Source of the DNA: Gemmatimonadota bacterium
GTDB lineage: Bacteria; Gemmatimonadota; Gemmatimonadetes; Gemmatimonadales; Gemmatimonadaceae
Length of the DNA: 64,000 nt
Assembly (NCBI GenBank): GCA_016194585.1
Contig: JACQBG010000041.1
Location: forward strand, 1-64,000
Reading direction: 5' to 3'
Shown: piece after piece, positions 1 to 8,485 of the stretch
Layout: each line of letters starts with the position of its first letter
How positions within the stretch are numbered: position 1 is the stretch's first letter
The notes under the pieces: generated by a model
What the model saw: only the letters and a program-made list of their open reading frames with translations
Database searches by the model: none
What the model was told of the DNA's origin: nothing
Translations under genes and position numbers: made by a program

Positions 1-252
1 GGCCACCACGCCGGCGATCTCGAAGTCTTCGGTGACGGGGTTCGCGAGGAGCTTGTCGCACATCGTGCGCACCGAATGCTCCGCCGCGGCGGCGTCCTTC
101 GCCGACGTCTCGATGACGAGATGCCGGCCGACGTGCACGTCGGAGACGGCGTCGAAACCGAGCGTGTGGAGCGCGTCGCTGACGGCCTTGCCCTGCGGAT
201 CGAGGAGGCCGCGGCGGGGGACGATGTGCACGGCCACTTTGAAGCGGGTCAT
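1..252 (-). CDS. purS: PurS, phosphoribosylformylglycinamidine synthase small subunit (3' end at window edge)
   Basis: Reading from the ATG at 252 downwards gives 84 codons with no stop before the window edge, beginning MTRFKVAVHIVPRRGLLDPQ and including KAVSDALHTLGF and a final DFEIAGVVA. This is the PurS pattern: a small subunit that, with PurL and PurQ, forms the FGAM synthase complex of purine synthesis in the cytoplasm. PurS proteins are about 80-85 residues, so probably only the last residue or the stop is missing. Its ATG overlaps the pssA stop (ATGA at 249-252), which makes it the last visible gene of the minus-strand run. purQ and purL would be expected just outside the window. Confidence 0.9.
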   Translation of the reverse strand, partial: MTRFKVAVHIVPRRGLLDPQGKAVSDALHTLGFDAVSDVHVGRHLVIETSAKDAAAAEHSVRTMCDKLLANPVTEDFEIAGVVA

Positions 253-1187
253 TCCGGGGAACCCTCTGAAGAGTGCGAGTCGGTCGGTGGATTGGGGCCG
301 CGGCGGCCGCGACGGCGGCGTCGCTTGCGGCGCGTCGCTTCGGTCTCGCGCGGCGGAGGCGCGATCTCGATGTCGTCTTCATCGTCCTCCTCTTCCTCGA
401 GCTCCACGCCGTAGTCGGCGGGGGAGACCGCTTCGTGCTCGGCGGTCGTCGGCCCCTGCCGCTCGAGCATGCCGCGCACGCCGGCCGCGAGGACGCCGGT
501 GATGACGTACAGCAGACCCACCGGGAAGAAGAAGGACTTGGGGAGGAACACGAGGCCCACGCCGAGGCCGATGAAGATCAGCAGGCCGACGACGCCGCGC
601 AGCGTGCGCAGGTTGAAGGTCGGCCAGGCGAGGTAGGGCACGTTGCTGATCATCAGGAACGCGAGCCCCGCCATCAGGAACTGCACGACGGTGTGCCACG
701 GCAGGTCGCCGATCGAGGTCTGCTGGTAGATCGGTGTCTGGCTGAACCACCAGTACGACGCGAGCACGCCCCCCGCGGCGGGGCTCGGGAGGCCGCGGAA
801 GTAGGTCTTCGCGTGTCCGGCCTGTTCGATGTTGAACCGGGCGAGGCGCATCACGGCCATCGCCGTGAAGAGGAAGACGAAGATCCAGTCCCACCCTTCG
901 TGACGGAGCACGGCGAAATAGAGGAGCAGCGCCGGGGCGAGGCCGAACGAGACCGCATCGACGAGCGAATCCAGTTCCTCGCCGAAGCGGCTTCCCGTGT
1001 TCGTCGCGCGGGCGACGCGGCCATCGAGCGCGTCGCAGACGCCGCCGACGAGGATGCAGCTCACGGCGAGGTCGAACTGGCCGCGCGACGCACTGACGAT
1101 CGCGTAGATGCCGAAGAACAGGTTTGCGAGGGTGAATCCGTTCGGCAGCATCACCATCGAAGGGCGGGGGAGGCGGGGGCGGCGCAC
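249..1187 (-). CDS. pssA: CDP-diacylglycerol--serine O-phosphatidyltransferase
   Basis: A 312-residue integral membrane enzyme that makes phosphatidylserine from CDP-diacylglycerol and serine, the step before Psd. The CDP-alcohol phosphotransferase signature is intact: D52, D55-G56, A59-R60, G69, D73 and D77 are spaced as in the family, followed by several hydrophobic segments to about residue 245. After the membrane part there is an unusual tail (about 260-312): an acidic run (EEEEDDEDD) followed by an arginine/lysine run (RRKRRRRRGRRG), which typical PssA proteins lack. The start is GTG at 1187; the in-frame ATGs at residues 11 and 13 are alternatives. It lies one base after psd, so the two phospholipid enzymes are probably co-transcribed. 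Confidence 0.92.
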   Translation of the reverse strand: MRRPRLPRPSMVMLPNGFTLANLFFGIYAIVSASRGQFDLAVSCILVGGVCDALDGRVARATNTGSRFGEELDSLVDAVSFGLAPALLLYFAVLRHEGWDWIFVFLFTAMAVMRLARFNIEQAGHAKTYFRGLPSPAAGGVLASYWWFSQTPIYQQTSIGDLPWHTVVQFLMAGLAFLMISNVPYLAWPTFNLRTLRGVVGLLIFIGLGVGLVFLPKSFFFPVGLLYVITGVLAAGVRGMLERQGPTTAEHEAVSPADYGVELEEEEDDEDDIEIAPPPRETEATRRKRRRRRGRRGPNPPTDSHSSEGSPE

Positions 1188-1188
1188 G

Positions 1189-1836
1189 TTACGGCAGCTC
1201 CGCGAGCACGGTCGTGCCGCTCATGGTGGAATCGCCGATCTTCACGCGCACGCGGCTCGTCGTCGGGACGAAGACGTCGACGCGCGATCCGAAGCGGATG
1301 AGCCCGAACCGGTCGCCCTGCCGTACGACGTCGCCGGGCTTGCTGTACGTCACGATGCGCCGCGCGATGAGCCCCGCGATCTGGCGCACGAGGATCCGGT
1401 GCGCGCCCGACACGAGCCCCACCGACATCTGTTCGTTCTCGAGGCTCGACTTCTCGACGGCGGCGTTGAGGAACTTGCCGGGATTGTAATGCACGTACTC
1501 GACCGTGCCGCTCATCGGGTACCGGTTCACGTGCACGTTGAAGACGCTCATGAAGATCGAGATGCGGAGCGCCTTGCCGTGCACGAACGTCGGTTCGTCG
1601 ACCTCCGTGACGTGCACGACGCGGCCGTCGGCCGGCGCGATGACGAGCGTGTCGCCGCGTTCGCCGGTGCGCTCCGGGTCACGGAAGAAATAGGCCACCC
1701 AGAGCGCGACGATGGTGAGCACGAAGGCGAGCAGCCAGAGCGCCCAGGACCGCCGTCCGAGGGCCAGCGCGAAACCGCCCGCCGCGATGACGATCGCGAC
1801 GACGATGAACGGGATACCTTCACGGGCGACGTTCAC
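1189..1836 (-). CDS. psd: Phosphatidylserine decarboxylase (short, archaeal-like type)
   Basis: This 215-residue protein decarboxylates phosphatidylserine to phosphatidylethanolamine. It is the short form of the family: hydrophobic N-terminus (two membrane segments, about 8-50), then a soluble domain with [23 protein letters not shown] and [10 protein letters not shown]. The self-cleavage site that makes the pyruvoyl group is visible as G183-S184 in [11 protein letters not shown]. The ATG at 1836 overlaps the purC stop by four bases. Its position between purC and pssA joins phosphatidylethanolamine synthesis to purine genes in a single transcript. Confidence 0.93.
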   Translation of the reverse strand: MNVAREGIPFIVVAIVIAAGGFALALGRRSWALWLLAFVLTIVALWVAYFFRDPERTGERGDTLVIAPADGRVVHVTEVDEPTFVHGKALRISIFMSVFNVHVNRYPMSGTVEYVHYNPGKFLNAAVEKSSLENEQMSVGLVSGAHRILVRQIAGLIARRIVTYSKPGDVVRQGDRFGLIRFGSRVDVFVPTTSRVRVKIGDSTMSGTTVLAELP

Positions 1837-2759
1837 ATGAGCCTCGTGCGGTCGAGCGCGGCCCCGGTGAGGCGCGCGTAGGCGTCGAGGTAGCGCGCGC
1901 TCGTGGCGGCGACCACCTCGTCGGGAAGAGTGGGGGGGGGCGCGTTGCCGTCCCAGCGGCCGGCGCGGCGTTCGGCGTCGAGCCAGTCACGCAGCGGCTG
2001 CTTGTCGAAACTCGGCTGCGAGCGGCCCGGCGCGTACTGGTCGGCGGGCCAGAAGCGGGAGCTGTCTGGGGTCATCACCTCGTCGATGAGCAGCACGCGC
2101 CCGTCGACGAACCCGAACTCGAACTTCGTGTCGGCGATGATGATGCCGCGGGCCGCCGCGACGTCGCGTCCGCGCTCGTAGAGCCGTCGCGCGAGCCGCT
2201 CGAGTTCGCGGGTGGTGTCCATGCCGAGCCGCTCCTGCATCGTCGCGACGGTGATGTTCTCGTCGTGCCCCGTCTCGGCTTTGGTCGCGGGGCTGAAGAT
2301 GGGGCGCTCGAACCGGCTGCTCTCGAGCAGGCCGGCGGGGAGTCGCTCCCCGGCGAGCGTGCCGGTGGCCTGGTATTCCTTCCAGGCCGAGCCGGAGATG
2401 TAGCCACGCACCACGCACTCCACCGGATACACCTCGGTGCGACGGCACAGCATGGTGCGGCCGGCCAGCGTCCGCCGGTACGGCGCGAGCTCCGGCACGA
2501 GCTGCACGATCTCGTCGGCGTCGCGGCTCAGCATGTGGTGCGGGATCTCGTCCTCGAACTGCCGCAGCCACCAGGCGGTGATCTGCGTGAGCACGGCGCC
2601 CTTGAACGGCACGAGTTCGCGCATCACCACGTCGAACGCGCTCACGCGGTCGCTGGCCACCAGCAGGAGCCGGTCGTCGCCGACCGCGTAGACGTCGCGC
2701 ACCTTGCCGCGTCGCAGCAGCGGGAGGGGGAGGTCGGTCGTCCCCACGAGCGTCGTCAT
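1833..2759 (-). CDS. purC: Phosphoribosylaminoimidazole-succinocarboxamide (SAICAR) synthase
   Basis: PurC (308 residues) joins CAIR and aspartate with ATP to make SAICAR. Family motifs are clear: [20 protein letters not shown] near the N-terminus, [34 protein letters not shown] and [10 protein letters not shown]...[15 protein letters not shown]. The length and the SGSAWKEY stretch fit the longer form, also found in fungi, rather than the about 240-residue bacterial form. It overlaps purB upstream and psd downstream by four bases each. The next purine enzyme, PurB, is encoded directly upstream. Confidence 0.95.
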   Translation of the reverse strand: MTTLVGTTDLPLPLLRRGKVRDVYAVGDDRLLLVASDRVSAFDVVMRELVPFKGAVLTQITAWWLRQFEDEIPHHMLSRDADEIVQLVPELAPYRRTLAGRTMLCRRTEVYPVECVVRGYISGSAWKEYQATGTLAGERLPAGLLESSRFERPIFSPATKAETGHDENITVATMQERLGMDTTRELERLARRLYERGRDVAAARGIIIADTKFEFGFVDGRVLLIDEVMTPDSSRFWPADQYAPGRSQPSFDKQPLRDWLDAERRAGRWDGNAPPPTLPDEVVAATSARYLDAYARLTGAALDRTRLM

Positions 2760-4192
2760 ACGCGCACCTCTTCGGTGGGCGCCGCGGGGGCGCCATGGCG
2801 GGCGAGCAGGGGGGCCACGACCTCGGCGAGGAACTCGTCCACCTGCTGCGGAGCCCGCCCCACGTAACGGTGCGGGTCGGCGGCCGCGCGCAGGTCATCG
2901 ATCGGCACGCCGAACGCGGGATCGCCGGCGAGCCGCTCGAGCATGTCGTTGGCGGCGCCGTCGTCCTTCATCGCGCGCGCCGCGGCGATGCTGTGGCGCC
3001 GGATCACCTCGTGCGCCTGCTGCCGGTCGCCCCCGGCCTCGACGGCACGGACGATGAGCGACTCCGTCGCCATGAACGGCAGCTCCTCCATGACCCGCGC
3101 GTGGATGCGCGCCGGGTGCACCTCAAGCCCGCCGGCGACGTTCTCGAGCAGGATGAGGATCGCGTCGGTCGCGAGGAACGCCTCCGGAAGGACGAGTCGG
3201 CGGTTGGCGCTGTCGTCGAGCGTGCGCTCGAAGTACTGCACGGCGTGCGTCTGGTTGGCGTTCGCCTCGAGCGAGAGCACGAACCGGGCGAGCGAATTGA
3301 TGCGTTCCGAGCGCATCGGGTTGCGCTTGTACGCCATCGCGCTCGACCCGATCTGCTCCCTCTCGAACGGCTCCTCGATCTCGCCGAACGCCTGCAGCAT
3401 GCGGAGGTCGCTCGCGAACTTCGCGGCGCTCGCCGCGATCCCGCTGAGCACGTCGAGCACCTGCGCGTCGAGCTTGCGCGAGTACGTCTGTCCCGACACC
3501 GGGATCGACGCCGGGAACCCCATCGCCGCGACGACGCGCCGGTCGAGTTCACGCACCTTCGCGTGGTCGCCGCGGAACAGCTCCAGGAAGCTCGCCTGCG
3601 TGCCGGTGGTGCCCTTCACGCCGCGCAGCGGGAGGTGCGCGATGCGATGGTCGAGCTCGGCGAGGTCGAGCACGAGGTCCTGCAGCCAGAGCGTCGTGCG
3701 CTTCCCGACCGTCGTCAGCTGTGCCGGCTGGAGGTGCGTGTACCCGAGCGTCGGCTCGGCGCGCCATTGCCTCGCGAACGCCGCCATCGTGCCGACGACG
3801 GCGAGCAGCCGCGCCCGCAGCAGCTCGAGGCCGCGGCGCATCTGCACGAGGTCGCCGTTGTCGGTGACGTACGCGCTCGTCGCGCCGAGGTGGATCACCC
3901 CGCGCGCCGCGGGCGCGGCGTCGCCGAAGGCGTGCACGTGCGCCATCACGTCGTGCCGGAACCGCTTCTCGTACCGCGCGACCGCGTCGAAGTCGATGTC
4001 GTCGAGGTGCCGGCGCATGTCGTCGATCGCCGCCGTCGGGATGTCGATGCCGAGCTCGCGCTCGGCTTCGGCGAGCGCGAGCCACAGGCGGCGCCAGAGC
4101 CCGTGCCGCGTCTGCGGCGACCAGAGCTCGAGCATCGCCTTGGACGCGTACCGCTCGGAGAGCGGGGAACTGTATTTCAGGTGAGCACTCAT
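2756..4192 (-). CDS. purB: Adenylosuccinate lyase
   Basis: PurB (478 residues) removes fumarate from SAICAR and from adenylosuccinate. It belongs to the fumarase/aspartase superfamily: TSAYVTDN near 105-112, YTHLQPAQ near 151-158 (catalytic His), and the signature loop [15 protein letters not shown] at about 282-296. The [11 protein letters not shown] form of the loop and the 480-residue length resemble animal adenylosuccinate lyases more than the E. coli form. The start is ATG at 4192, supported by [17 protein letters not shown]; the frame stays open further upstream, but only antisense to the protease gene. Four-base overlaps on both sides show a tight operon. Confidence 0.95.
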   Translation of the reverse strand: MSAHLKYSSPLSERYASKAMLELWSPQTRHGLWRRLWLALAEAERELGIDIPTAAIDDMRRHLDDIDFDAVARYEKRFRHDVMAHVHAFGDAAPAARGVIHLGATSAYVTDNGDLVQMRRGLELLRARLLAVVGTMAAFARQWRAEPTLGYTHLQPAQLTTVGKRTTLWLQDLVLDLAELDHRIAHLPLRGVKGTTGTQASFLELFRGDHAKVRELDRRVVAAMGFPASIPVSGQTYSRKLDAQVLDVLSGIAASAAKFASDLRMLQAFGEIEEPFEREQIGSSAMAYKRNPMRSERINSLARFVLSLEANANQTHAVQYFERTLDDSANRRLVLPEAFLATDAILILLENVAGGLEVHPARIHARVMEELPFMATESLIVRAVEAGGDRQQAHEVIRRHSIAAARAMKDDGAANDMLERLAGDPAFGVPIDDLRAAADPHRYVGRAPQQVDEFLAEVVAPLLARHGAPAAPTEEVRV

Positions 4193-5616
4193 CGCCCGAT
4201 CTGGAAGTCGGAGAAGAACATCTGCCCGCCGCGCTCGAAGAACATGCGGATCTGTCCGCGTCCGCTGAGACTCTCGAGCACGCTCTTGGCCTGCTGGGCG
4301 TCGGTCACGTTCACGAACCCGATCGCCGTGTTGCCGATCTGCACGATCACGTCGCCGCTCTGGATCCCGAGGTTGTCGGCGACGGTCTTGGCCACGCTCA
4401 CGATGAGGGCGCCGCGTGTCGCGCGGATGCCGCGCTCCCCGCGGATCGCCGGCGTGAGCGTGACGAGCTCGAGCTCCTTGAGCACGGCCACCTTCTCCGC
4501 CGTCACCTCGGGGAGGTCCTCGATGCGCACGTTCGCCTGGAACTCCCGTCCGCCGCGCCGCACCACGAGTGGCGCGCTGTCGCCGACGCGCAGCTCGAGC
4601 AGCTCCGCCTCCCAGTCGTACGCGTTGCGCAGCACGCGGTCGCGCGAGCGCACGAGCACGTCCCCGGGCTGGATGCCCGCGGACGCCGCGGGCGACCCCG
4701 GCACGACGCTCTTCACGGTGGCGCCACTCGCCAACGCCTCGCGCGCGTTCGTGCCGGTGAGCTGCGGGAATTCCATCTTGACGCCGATCCACGGACGCCG
4801 CGCCTTGCCGTGCGCGAGCAGGTCCTCGGCGACGCGCTTGGCGCGATCGATCGGGATCGCGAAGCCGAGCCCGACCGATCCGCCCGACGGCGAGTAGATC
4901 GAACTGTTCACGCCGATCACCTCGCCCACGGCGTCGACGAGCGGACCGCCCGAGTTGCCGGGGTTGATCGAGGCGTCGGTCTGGATCATGTCGACGTACA
5001 ACCCGTTCCCCTCGGCGCGCGCCGTGAGGTTGCGTCCCGTGGCGCTGATCACGCCGGCCGTCACGCTCGGCTCCGTGTTGCCGAGCACGAATCCGTACGG
5101 ATTGCCGATCGCGATCGCCCACTCGCCTATCAGCAGCCCGCGCGACGTGCCGAGCGTGGCGACGGGGAGCTTCTTCGCGTCGATCTTCAGCACTGCGAGG
5201 TCGTTGAGCTCGTCCATCCCCTTGAGCGTGCCCGGGTACGTCGTGCCGTCACGCAGCGCGACGCTGATCTTCGTCGCCCCTGCCACGACGTGCGCGTTCG
5301 TGATGATGATGCCGTCCTCACGGATGATGAACCCCGAGCCGATGCCGGCCTGCACCTGTTGTTCGGGCTGCCGTCCGAAGAAGAAGTCGAACGGCGTCGA
5401 CTGCGTGCGCTGCACGACCTCGGTCTGCACGGTGACCACCGACGGCGCGACCTTGGCGACGGATTCGGTGATCGCCGTGCGGCGCGAGGCGTCGATGTGC
5501 ACCGGCGCGACCTCGGGCGGGCGCGTCCCCTGCGCCACCGACGGCGACGGCGACGACGCGCCGCCGCACGCCACGAGCAACGCCGCGCCGAGCGGCGTGA
5601 GCCGCACCAGCATCAC
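4189..5616 (-). CDS. DegP/HtrA-type serine protease, predicted lipoprotein
   Basis: A 475-residue periplasmic serine protease with trypsin and PDZ domains. The signal sequence ends in a lipobox, L14-V-A-C17, so the mature protein is probably a lipoprotein. The catalytic triad is intact: H109 in TNAHVV, D139 in ELNDLAVL and S222 in INPGNSGGP. A PDZ domain follows (about 275-370, with GSPAASAGIQPGDVL) and a second, degenerate PDZ-like region (about 380-475, with ADNLGIQSGDVIVQIG). Likely roles are degrading or refolding damaged envelope proteins. The start is GTG at 5616 (a GTGA overlap with the gene before it), with ATG at 5613 as the alternative. It is transcribed with purine genes, which have no evident functional link. 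Confidence 0.9.
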   Translation of the reverse strand: MMLVRLTPLGAALLVACGGASSPSPSVAQGTRPPEVAPVHIDASRRTAITESVAKVAPSVVTVQTEVVQRTQSTPFDFFFGRQPEQQVQAGIGSGFIIREDGIIITNAHVVAGATKISVALRDGTTYPGTLKGMDELNDLAVLKIDAKKLPVATLGTSRGLLIGEWAIAIGNPYGFVLGNTEPSVTAGVISATGRNLTARAEGNGLYVDMIQTDASINPGNSGGPLVDAVGEVIGVNSSIYSPSGGSVGLGFAIPIDRAKRVAEDLLAHGKARRPWIGVKMEFPQLTGTNAREALASGATVKSVVPGSPAASAGIQPGDVLVRSRDRVLRNAYDWEAELLELRVGDSAPLVVRRGGREFQANVRIEDLPEVTAEKVAVLKELELVTLTPAIRGERGIRATRGALIVSVAKTVADNLGIQSGDVIVQIGNTAIGFVNVTDAQQAKSVLESLSGRGQIRMFFERGGQMFFSDFQIGR

Positions 5617-6275
5617 CGCGCCCTCCGCGGCTTCGCCCGGCGCGAGATCACCGTCAGGAAGCGGTCGAGGCCGCGGTCGGTGAGCGGATGCTGCATCAGC
5701 GAGCGCAGCGTCATCGGCGTGACGATCGCGACGTCGGCGCCGGCGGCGGCGCAGGCGGCGAACGACGACGCGCTCGACGGTCCCGCCGCCGCGATGTCAC
5801 ATTCGGTGTCGTCGCCGAACGCCGCGCGCAACTCGCGCAGCACGCCCACGCCATCCTGTCCCACGGCGTCGAGCGCGTCGATCGCCACCGTCACCATCGA
5901 CGCGCCGGCCTTCGCGGCGAGGATCCCCTGTGCCGCCGAGTACACGAGCGTCGCCGCGACGCGCACCCCGTCGGCCGAGAGCTTCGCGATGGCCGGCACC
6001 GCGTCCTCGATGAACGGGATCGCGACGATCACGTTCTCGGCGAGCTTCGTGATGTCGCGCGCGCCCTTCACGATCTCGGCGGCGCCCACCGCGGGCACGC
6101 TCGCGCAGAGCGTGAGCCGGGTGGCGCGGGCGATCTCGGCGACCACCTCGCGGACGTCGGCGTTGGGCAGCTCCGACGCGACCACGGTCGGGGTGGCGAC
6201 GATGCCGTCGATGAGGCCGGCCGTCGTGGCCCAGCGGATGTCGTCGAGTGACGCGGTGGCGAGGAAGAGTCTCAT
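5613..6275 (-). CDS. Transaldolase/fructose-6-phosphate aldolase-like protein lacking catalytic residues
   Basis: At 220 residues this has the same length and fold signature as E. coli FsaA, including ATLVYSAAQGILAAKAGASMV, which matches the family's SAxQxLLAxxAGA region. The catalytic residues are missing: the Schiff-base lysine (K85 of FsaA, in VVKVP) is A85 in IVAIP; D6 is A6; N28 is T28; Q59 is S59. The reading frame is otherwise intact, shows no frameshift, and is tightly packed between truA (6-base gap) and the protease gene. It is therefore probably a maintained non-enzymatic or differently acting paralogue rather than a decaying gene. Its function is unknown; it should not be labelled transaldolase without a test. 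Confidence 0.8.
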   Translation of the reverse strand: MRLFLATASLDDIRWATTAGLIDGIVATPTVVASELPNADVREVVAEIARATRLTLCASVPAVGAAEIVKGARDITKLAENVIVAIPFIEDAVPAIAKLSADGVRVAATLVYSAAQGILAAKAGASMVTVAIDALDAVGQDGVGVLRELRAAFGDDTECDIAAAGPSSASSFAACAAAGADVAIVTPMTLRSLMQHPLTDRGLDRFLTVISRRAKPRRAR

Positions 6276-6281
6276 CGGGTC

Positions 6282-7055
6282 TCAGGCGGTGAGGTACAGG
6301 TCGTCAGGATAGGTCACGGCGTCCAGGCACAATCCTTCGGGCGGCGCGGGCGGCGAGACGTCGTCGTTCGCCGTCGCCACGAGGAGCGCGAGCAGTTCCT
6401 CCCGCTGCCGGCGGCCGCTGGCCACGTCGAGCATCGTGCCGACCAGGAAGCGGACCATGTGATGGAGGAACCGGTTCGCTTCGAGCTCGAGCACGAGGCC
6501 GCCCGGGGCGTCGCGCCACTGGCAGAGCCGCACCTCGCACCGGTGGTCGTCGGTCGCCGGCGCCGTGCCGCGCACGGCGAAGCCGAAGAACCGATGCGTG
6601 CCCACGATCCGCTCCGCACACCAGTCGAGCGCTTCACGGTCGAGGGCCCGGAGGAAGGCGTGTTCCCACCGCCGCCGGAAGGGCGAGCGGGCGGCCTCGT
6701 CGAGTCCCACCGCGTAACTGTAGCGCCTGCTGGTCGCGCTGTACCGGGCGTGAAACGCCGGCGCCATCTCGTGCGCCCGCGCCACCCACACGTCGCCGGG
6801 GAGGAGGCTGTTCACCGCGTGCCGCAGCCGCTCCGCCGTCCAATGCGCGGGCACCGACACGCCGGCCGCCTGCCCGCGCGCATGCACTCCCGCGTCCGTC
6901 CGCCCCGCGCCCGTCACCCGCACCGGCTGGTCGCACAGGCGCGACAGGGCCGTTTCGAGCACGCCTTGCACCGTGCGCTGCGCCGGCTGCACCTGCCACC
7001 CGGCGAAGTCGCTGCCATCATAGTGCAAAACGAGTTGGACGACGCGTCCCGCCAT
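6282..7055 (-). CDS. truA: tRNA pseudouridine(38-40) synthase TruA
   Basis: TruA (257 residues from the ATG at 7055) converts uridines 38-40 of the anticodon stem-loop to pseudouridine. It has the N-terminal VVQLVLHYDGSDFAGWQVQP, the catalytic-aspartate motif VTGAGRTDAGVHARGQ, and FLHHMVRFLVGTML near the C-terminus. The frame stays open upstream to 7142, but MAGRVVQL matches family N-termini. No Shine-Dalgarno sequence precedes the ATG, while a good promoter ends about seven bases before it, so the mRNA may be leaderless. It is the first gene of the minus-strand run that continues to purS. Confidence 0.93.
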   Translation of the reverse strand: MAGRVVQLVLHYDGSDFAGWQVQPAQRTVQGVLETALSRLCDQPVRVTGAGRTDAGVHARGQAAGVSVPAHWTAERLRHAVNSLLPGDVWVARAHEMAPAFHARYSATSRRYSYAVGLDEAARSPFRRRWEHAFLRALDREALDWCAERIVGTHRFFGFAVRGTAPATDDHRCEVRLCQWRDAPGGLVLELEANRFLHHMVRFLVGTMLDVASGRRQREELLALLVATANDDVSPPAPPEGLCLDAVTYPDDLYLTA

Positions 7056-7062
7056 TACACGG

Positions 7063-7091
7063 AAAATAGCCCGGCGCGCACCTCGCATCAA
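7063..7091 (-). promoter_or_regulatory. Predicted sigma-70 promoter of the truA-to-purS directon
   Basis: On the minus strand there is TTGATG (7091-7086), a 17-base spacer and TATTTT (7068-7063). Transcription would start about seven bases downstream, at or next to the truA ATG (7055), which fits a leaderless transcript. This is read from sequence only; the weak point is the G at position 6 of the -35 box. Confidence 0.45.
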
Positions 7092-7189
7092 GCAAACGCG
7101 AATCTTTAGAGAGCGATTGACTTTGCCCGCCGTCCACCGCAACCTTCGCCTGCAGAGCGCTTCCGTTCCGGATGCGTGTATGACGCCCT

Positions 7190-8485
7190 ATGCCGCCACG
7201 CACCCTCGCCTCCCTCGCGCACGCCCTCAGTGCCGCGACGGACCTCGATGCCGCACTCGTAGCGCTCGCCGAAGGCATCGCCGATACCGATCGCGAGGCC
7301 CGGGTGGCGATGCTGCGCATCGACGCCCGCGCGGGGCTCGTGCGTGAGCGTGCCCTCGCCGCCGGCGGACGCGTACAGCGCGAGCCGCTCGAGACGGCGA
7401 TCGAGCAACTCCCCAAGGCGGCGCTCCAGACGGTGCAGGCGGGGGGCATCCTTGCCGACCTCGCCGAAGAGTCGCCGGAGTTCGCGCGCCTCTTCGCCCT
7501 CCCGATGGCCGACGCCGGCGGCTTCCTCTCCCTGCTCGGGCTCCGGGAGGAGGGGCAGCTCTCGGCGCTCCTCGCGCTCGTCGAACCGCGCAACGTGTTC
7601 ACCACCCGCGCCGCCGAGCGCTTCGCCCCGATGGCGGCCCTCTTCGAACTCGCCTTCCAGCGCTTCGCCGAGCGGGACGCGAAGGCCGAAGCGGTGCAGA
7701 CGCTCGAGGACGTCGTGCAGCGGCTGCACGGCGAGTACGTCCAGAAGCTCACCGAGCTCGAGGGCGCGCTCGACCGGGCCCGCCGCACTCCGGGCACCTC
7801 CGACGCGGTGGCCGTGGAACGCGAGTCGGCGAAGGTCGCCGAGGAACAGCGGCGCTCGGCGCGACGGCTGGCCGCGCTGGAGAGTCAGCTGATGGCCGCC
7901 GTCGGGCAACTGGAGCAGGCCCACGTCGAACTGCACCGGCGCAGCGAGGCGCTGCGCCAGCGCACCCGCACCCTCTATCTCATCGAGCGCGTGCTCACGC
8001 TGGCGGCGTCGAGCGAGACGCCGCTGCGGCTCGCCGAAGCGCTCCTCGCGCTCGTCGGCGACGACATGCAGGCGCTGCGCTGCTCGCTCTTCCTCGCCGT
8101 GCCCGGCGACCCGCGGCGGCTCTACCTCGCCGCCGGACGCGGTCTCGCGCCGCACATCCGCCTCGGCGCGACGATCGTGCTCGGGCAGGGGGTGGCGGGC
8201 ACCGTCGCGTCGACGCGCGAACCGATGCTCGTCGTCGACGCGAGCGACGCCGCCGCGCAGCCGCTCCTCGGCGACGAGTACCTGACCACCGGCTCCTTCA
8301 TCAGCTTCCCGCTCGTGCTGCGCGACGAGCTCGTCGGCGTCGTCAACCTCACCAACCGGGCGCAGCGCGGCCTCTTCGTCGAGGAGGACGTCGAGCGCGT
8401 CGGCCTCCTCGGCCGCGTCATCTCGCTCCTCGCGAGCGAGGCGCGACTCCCCGAGCGGTTGATGGGGGCGATGCGCGGTGAGTAG
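7190..8485 (+). CDS. GAF-domain protein with central coiled coil
   Basis: A 431-residue soluble protein with no kinase, cyclase or DNA-binding domain visible. The N-terminal 160 residues look like a divergent GAF domain, residues about 165-265 are charged and heptad-like (VQRLHGEYVQKLTELEGALDRA, then EQRRSARRLAALESQL), and residues about 270-425 form a clearer GAF domain (ALRCSLFLAVPGDPRRLYLA, LGQGVAGTVA, SFISFPLVLRDELVGVVNLT). GAF domains bind small molecules or dimerise; the ligand is not predictable. The stop overlaps the trpD start by eight bases, so it is probably translated together with trpD. That makes it a candidate sensor or regulator linked to tryptophan synthesis. Confidence 0.8.
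   Translation: MPPRTLASLAHALSAATDLDAALVALAEGIADTDREARVAMLRIDARAGLVRERALAAGGRVQREPLETAIEQLPKAALQTVQAGGILADLAEESPEFARLFALPMADAGGFLSLLGLREEGQLSALLALVEPRNVFTTRAAERFAPMAALFELAFQRFAERDAKAEAVQTLEDVVQRLHGEYVQKLTELEGALDRARRTPGTSDAVAVERESAKVAEEQRRSARRLAALESQLMAAVGQLEQAHVELHRRSEALRQRTRTLYLIERVLTLAASSETPLRLAEALLALVGDDMQALRCSLFLAVPGDPRRLYLAAGRGLAPHIRLGATIVLGQGVAGTVASTREPMLVVDASDAAAQPLLGDEYLTTGSFISFPLVLRDELVGVVNLTNRAQRGLFVEEDVERVGLLGRVISLLASEARLPERLMGAMRGE

Noticed and set aside
2756-5122. purB with a 310-codon N-terminal extension
   Set aside because: The extension is antisense/out of frame with the protease gene and highly arginine-rich; [17 protein letters not shown] at 4192 is the family N-terminus.
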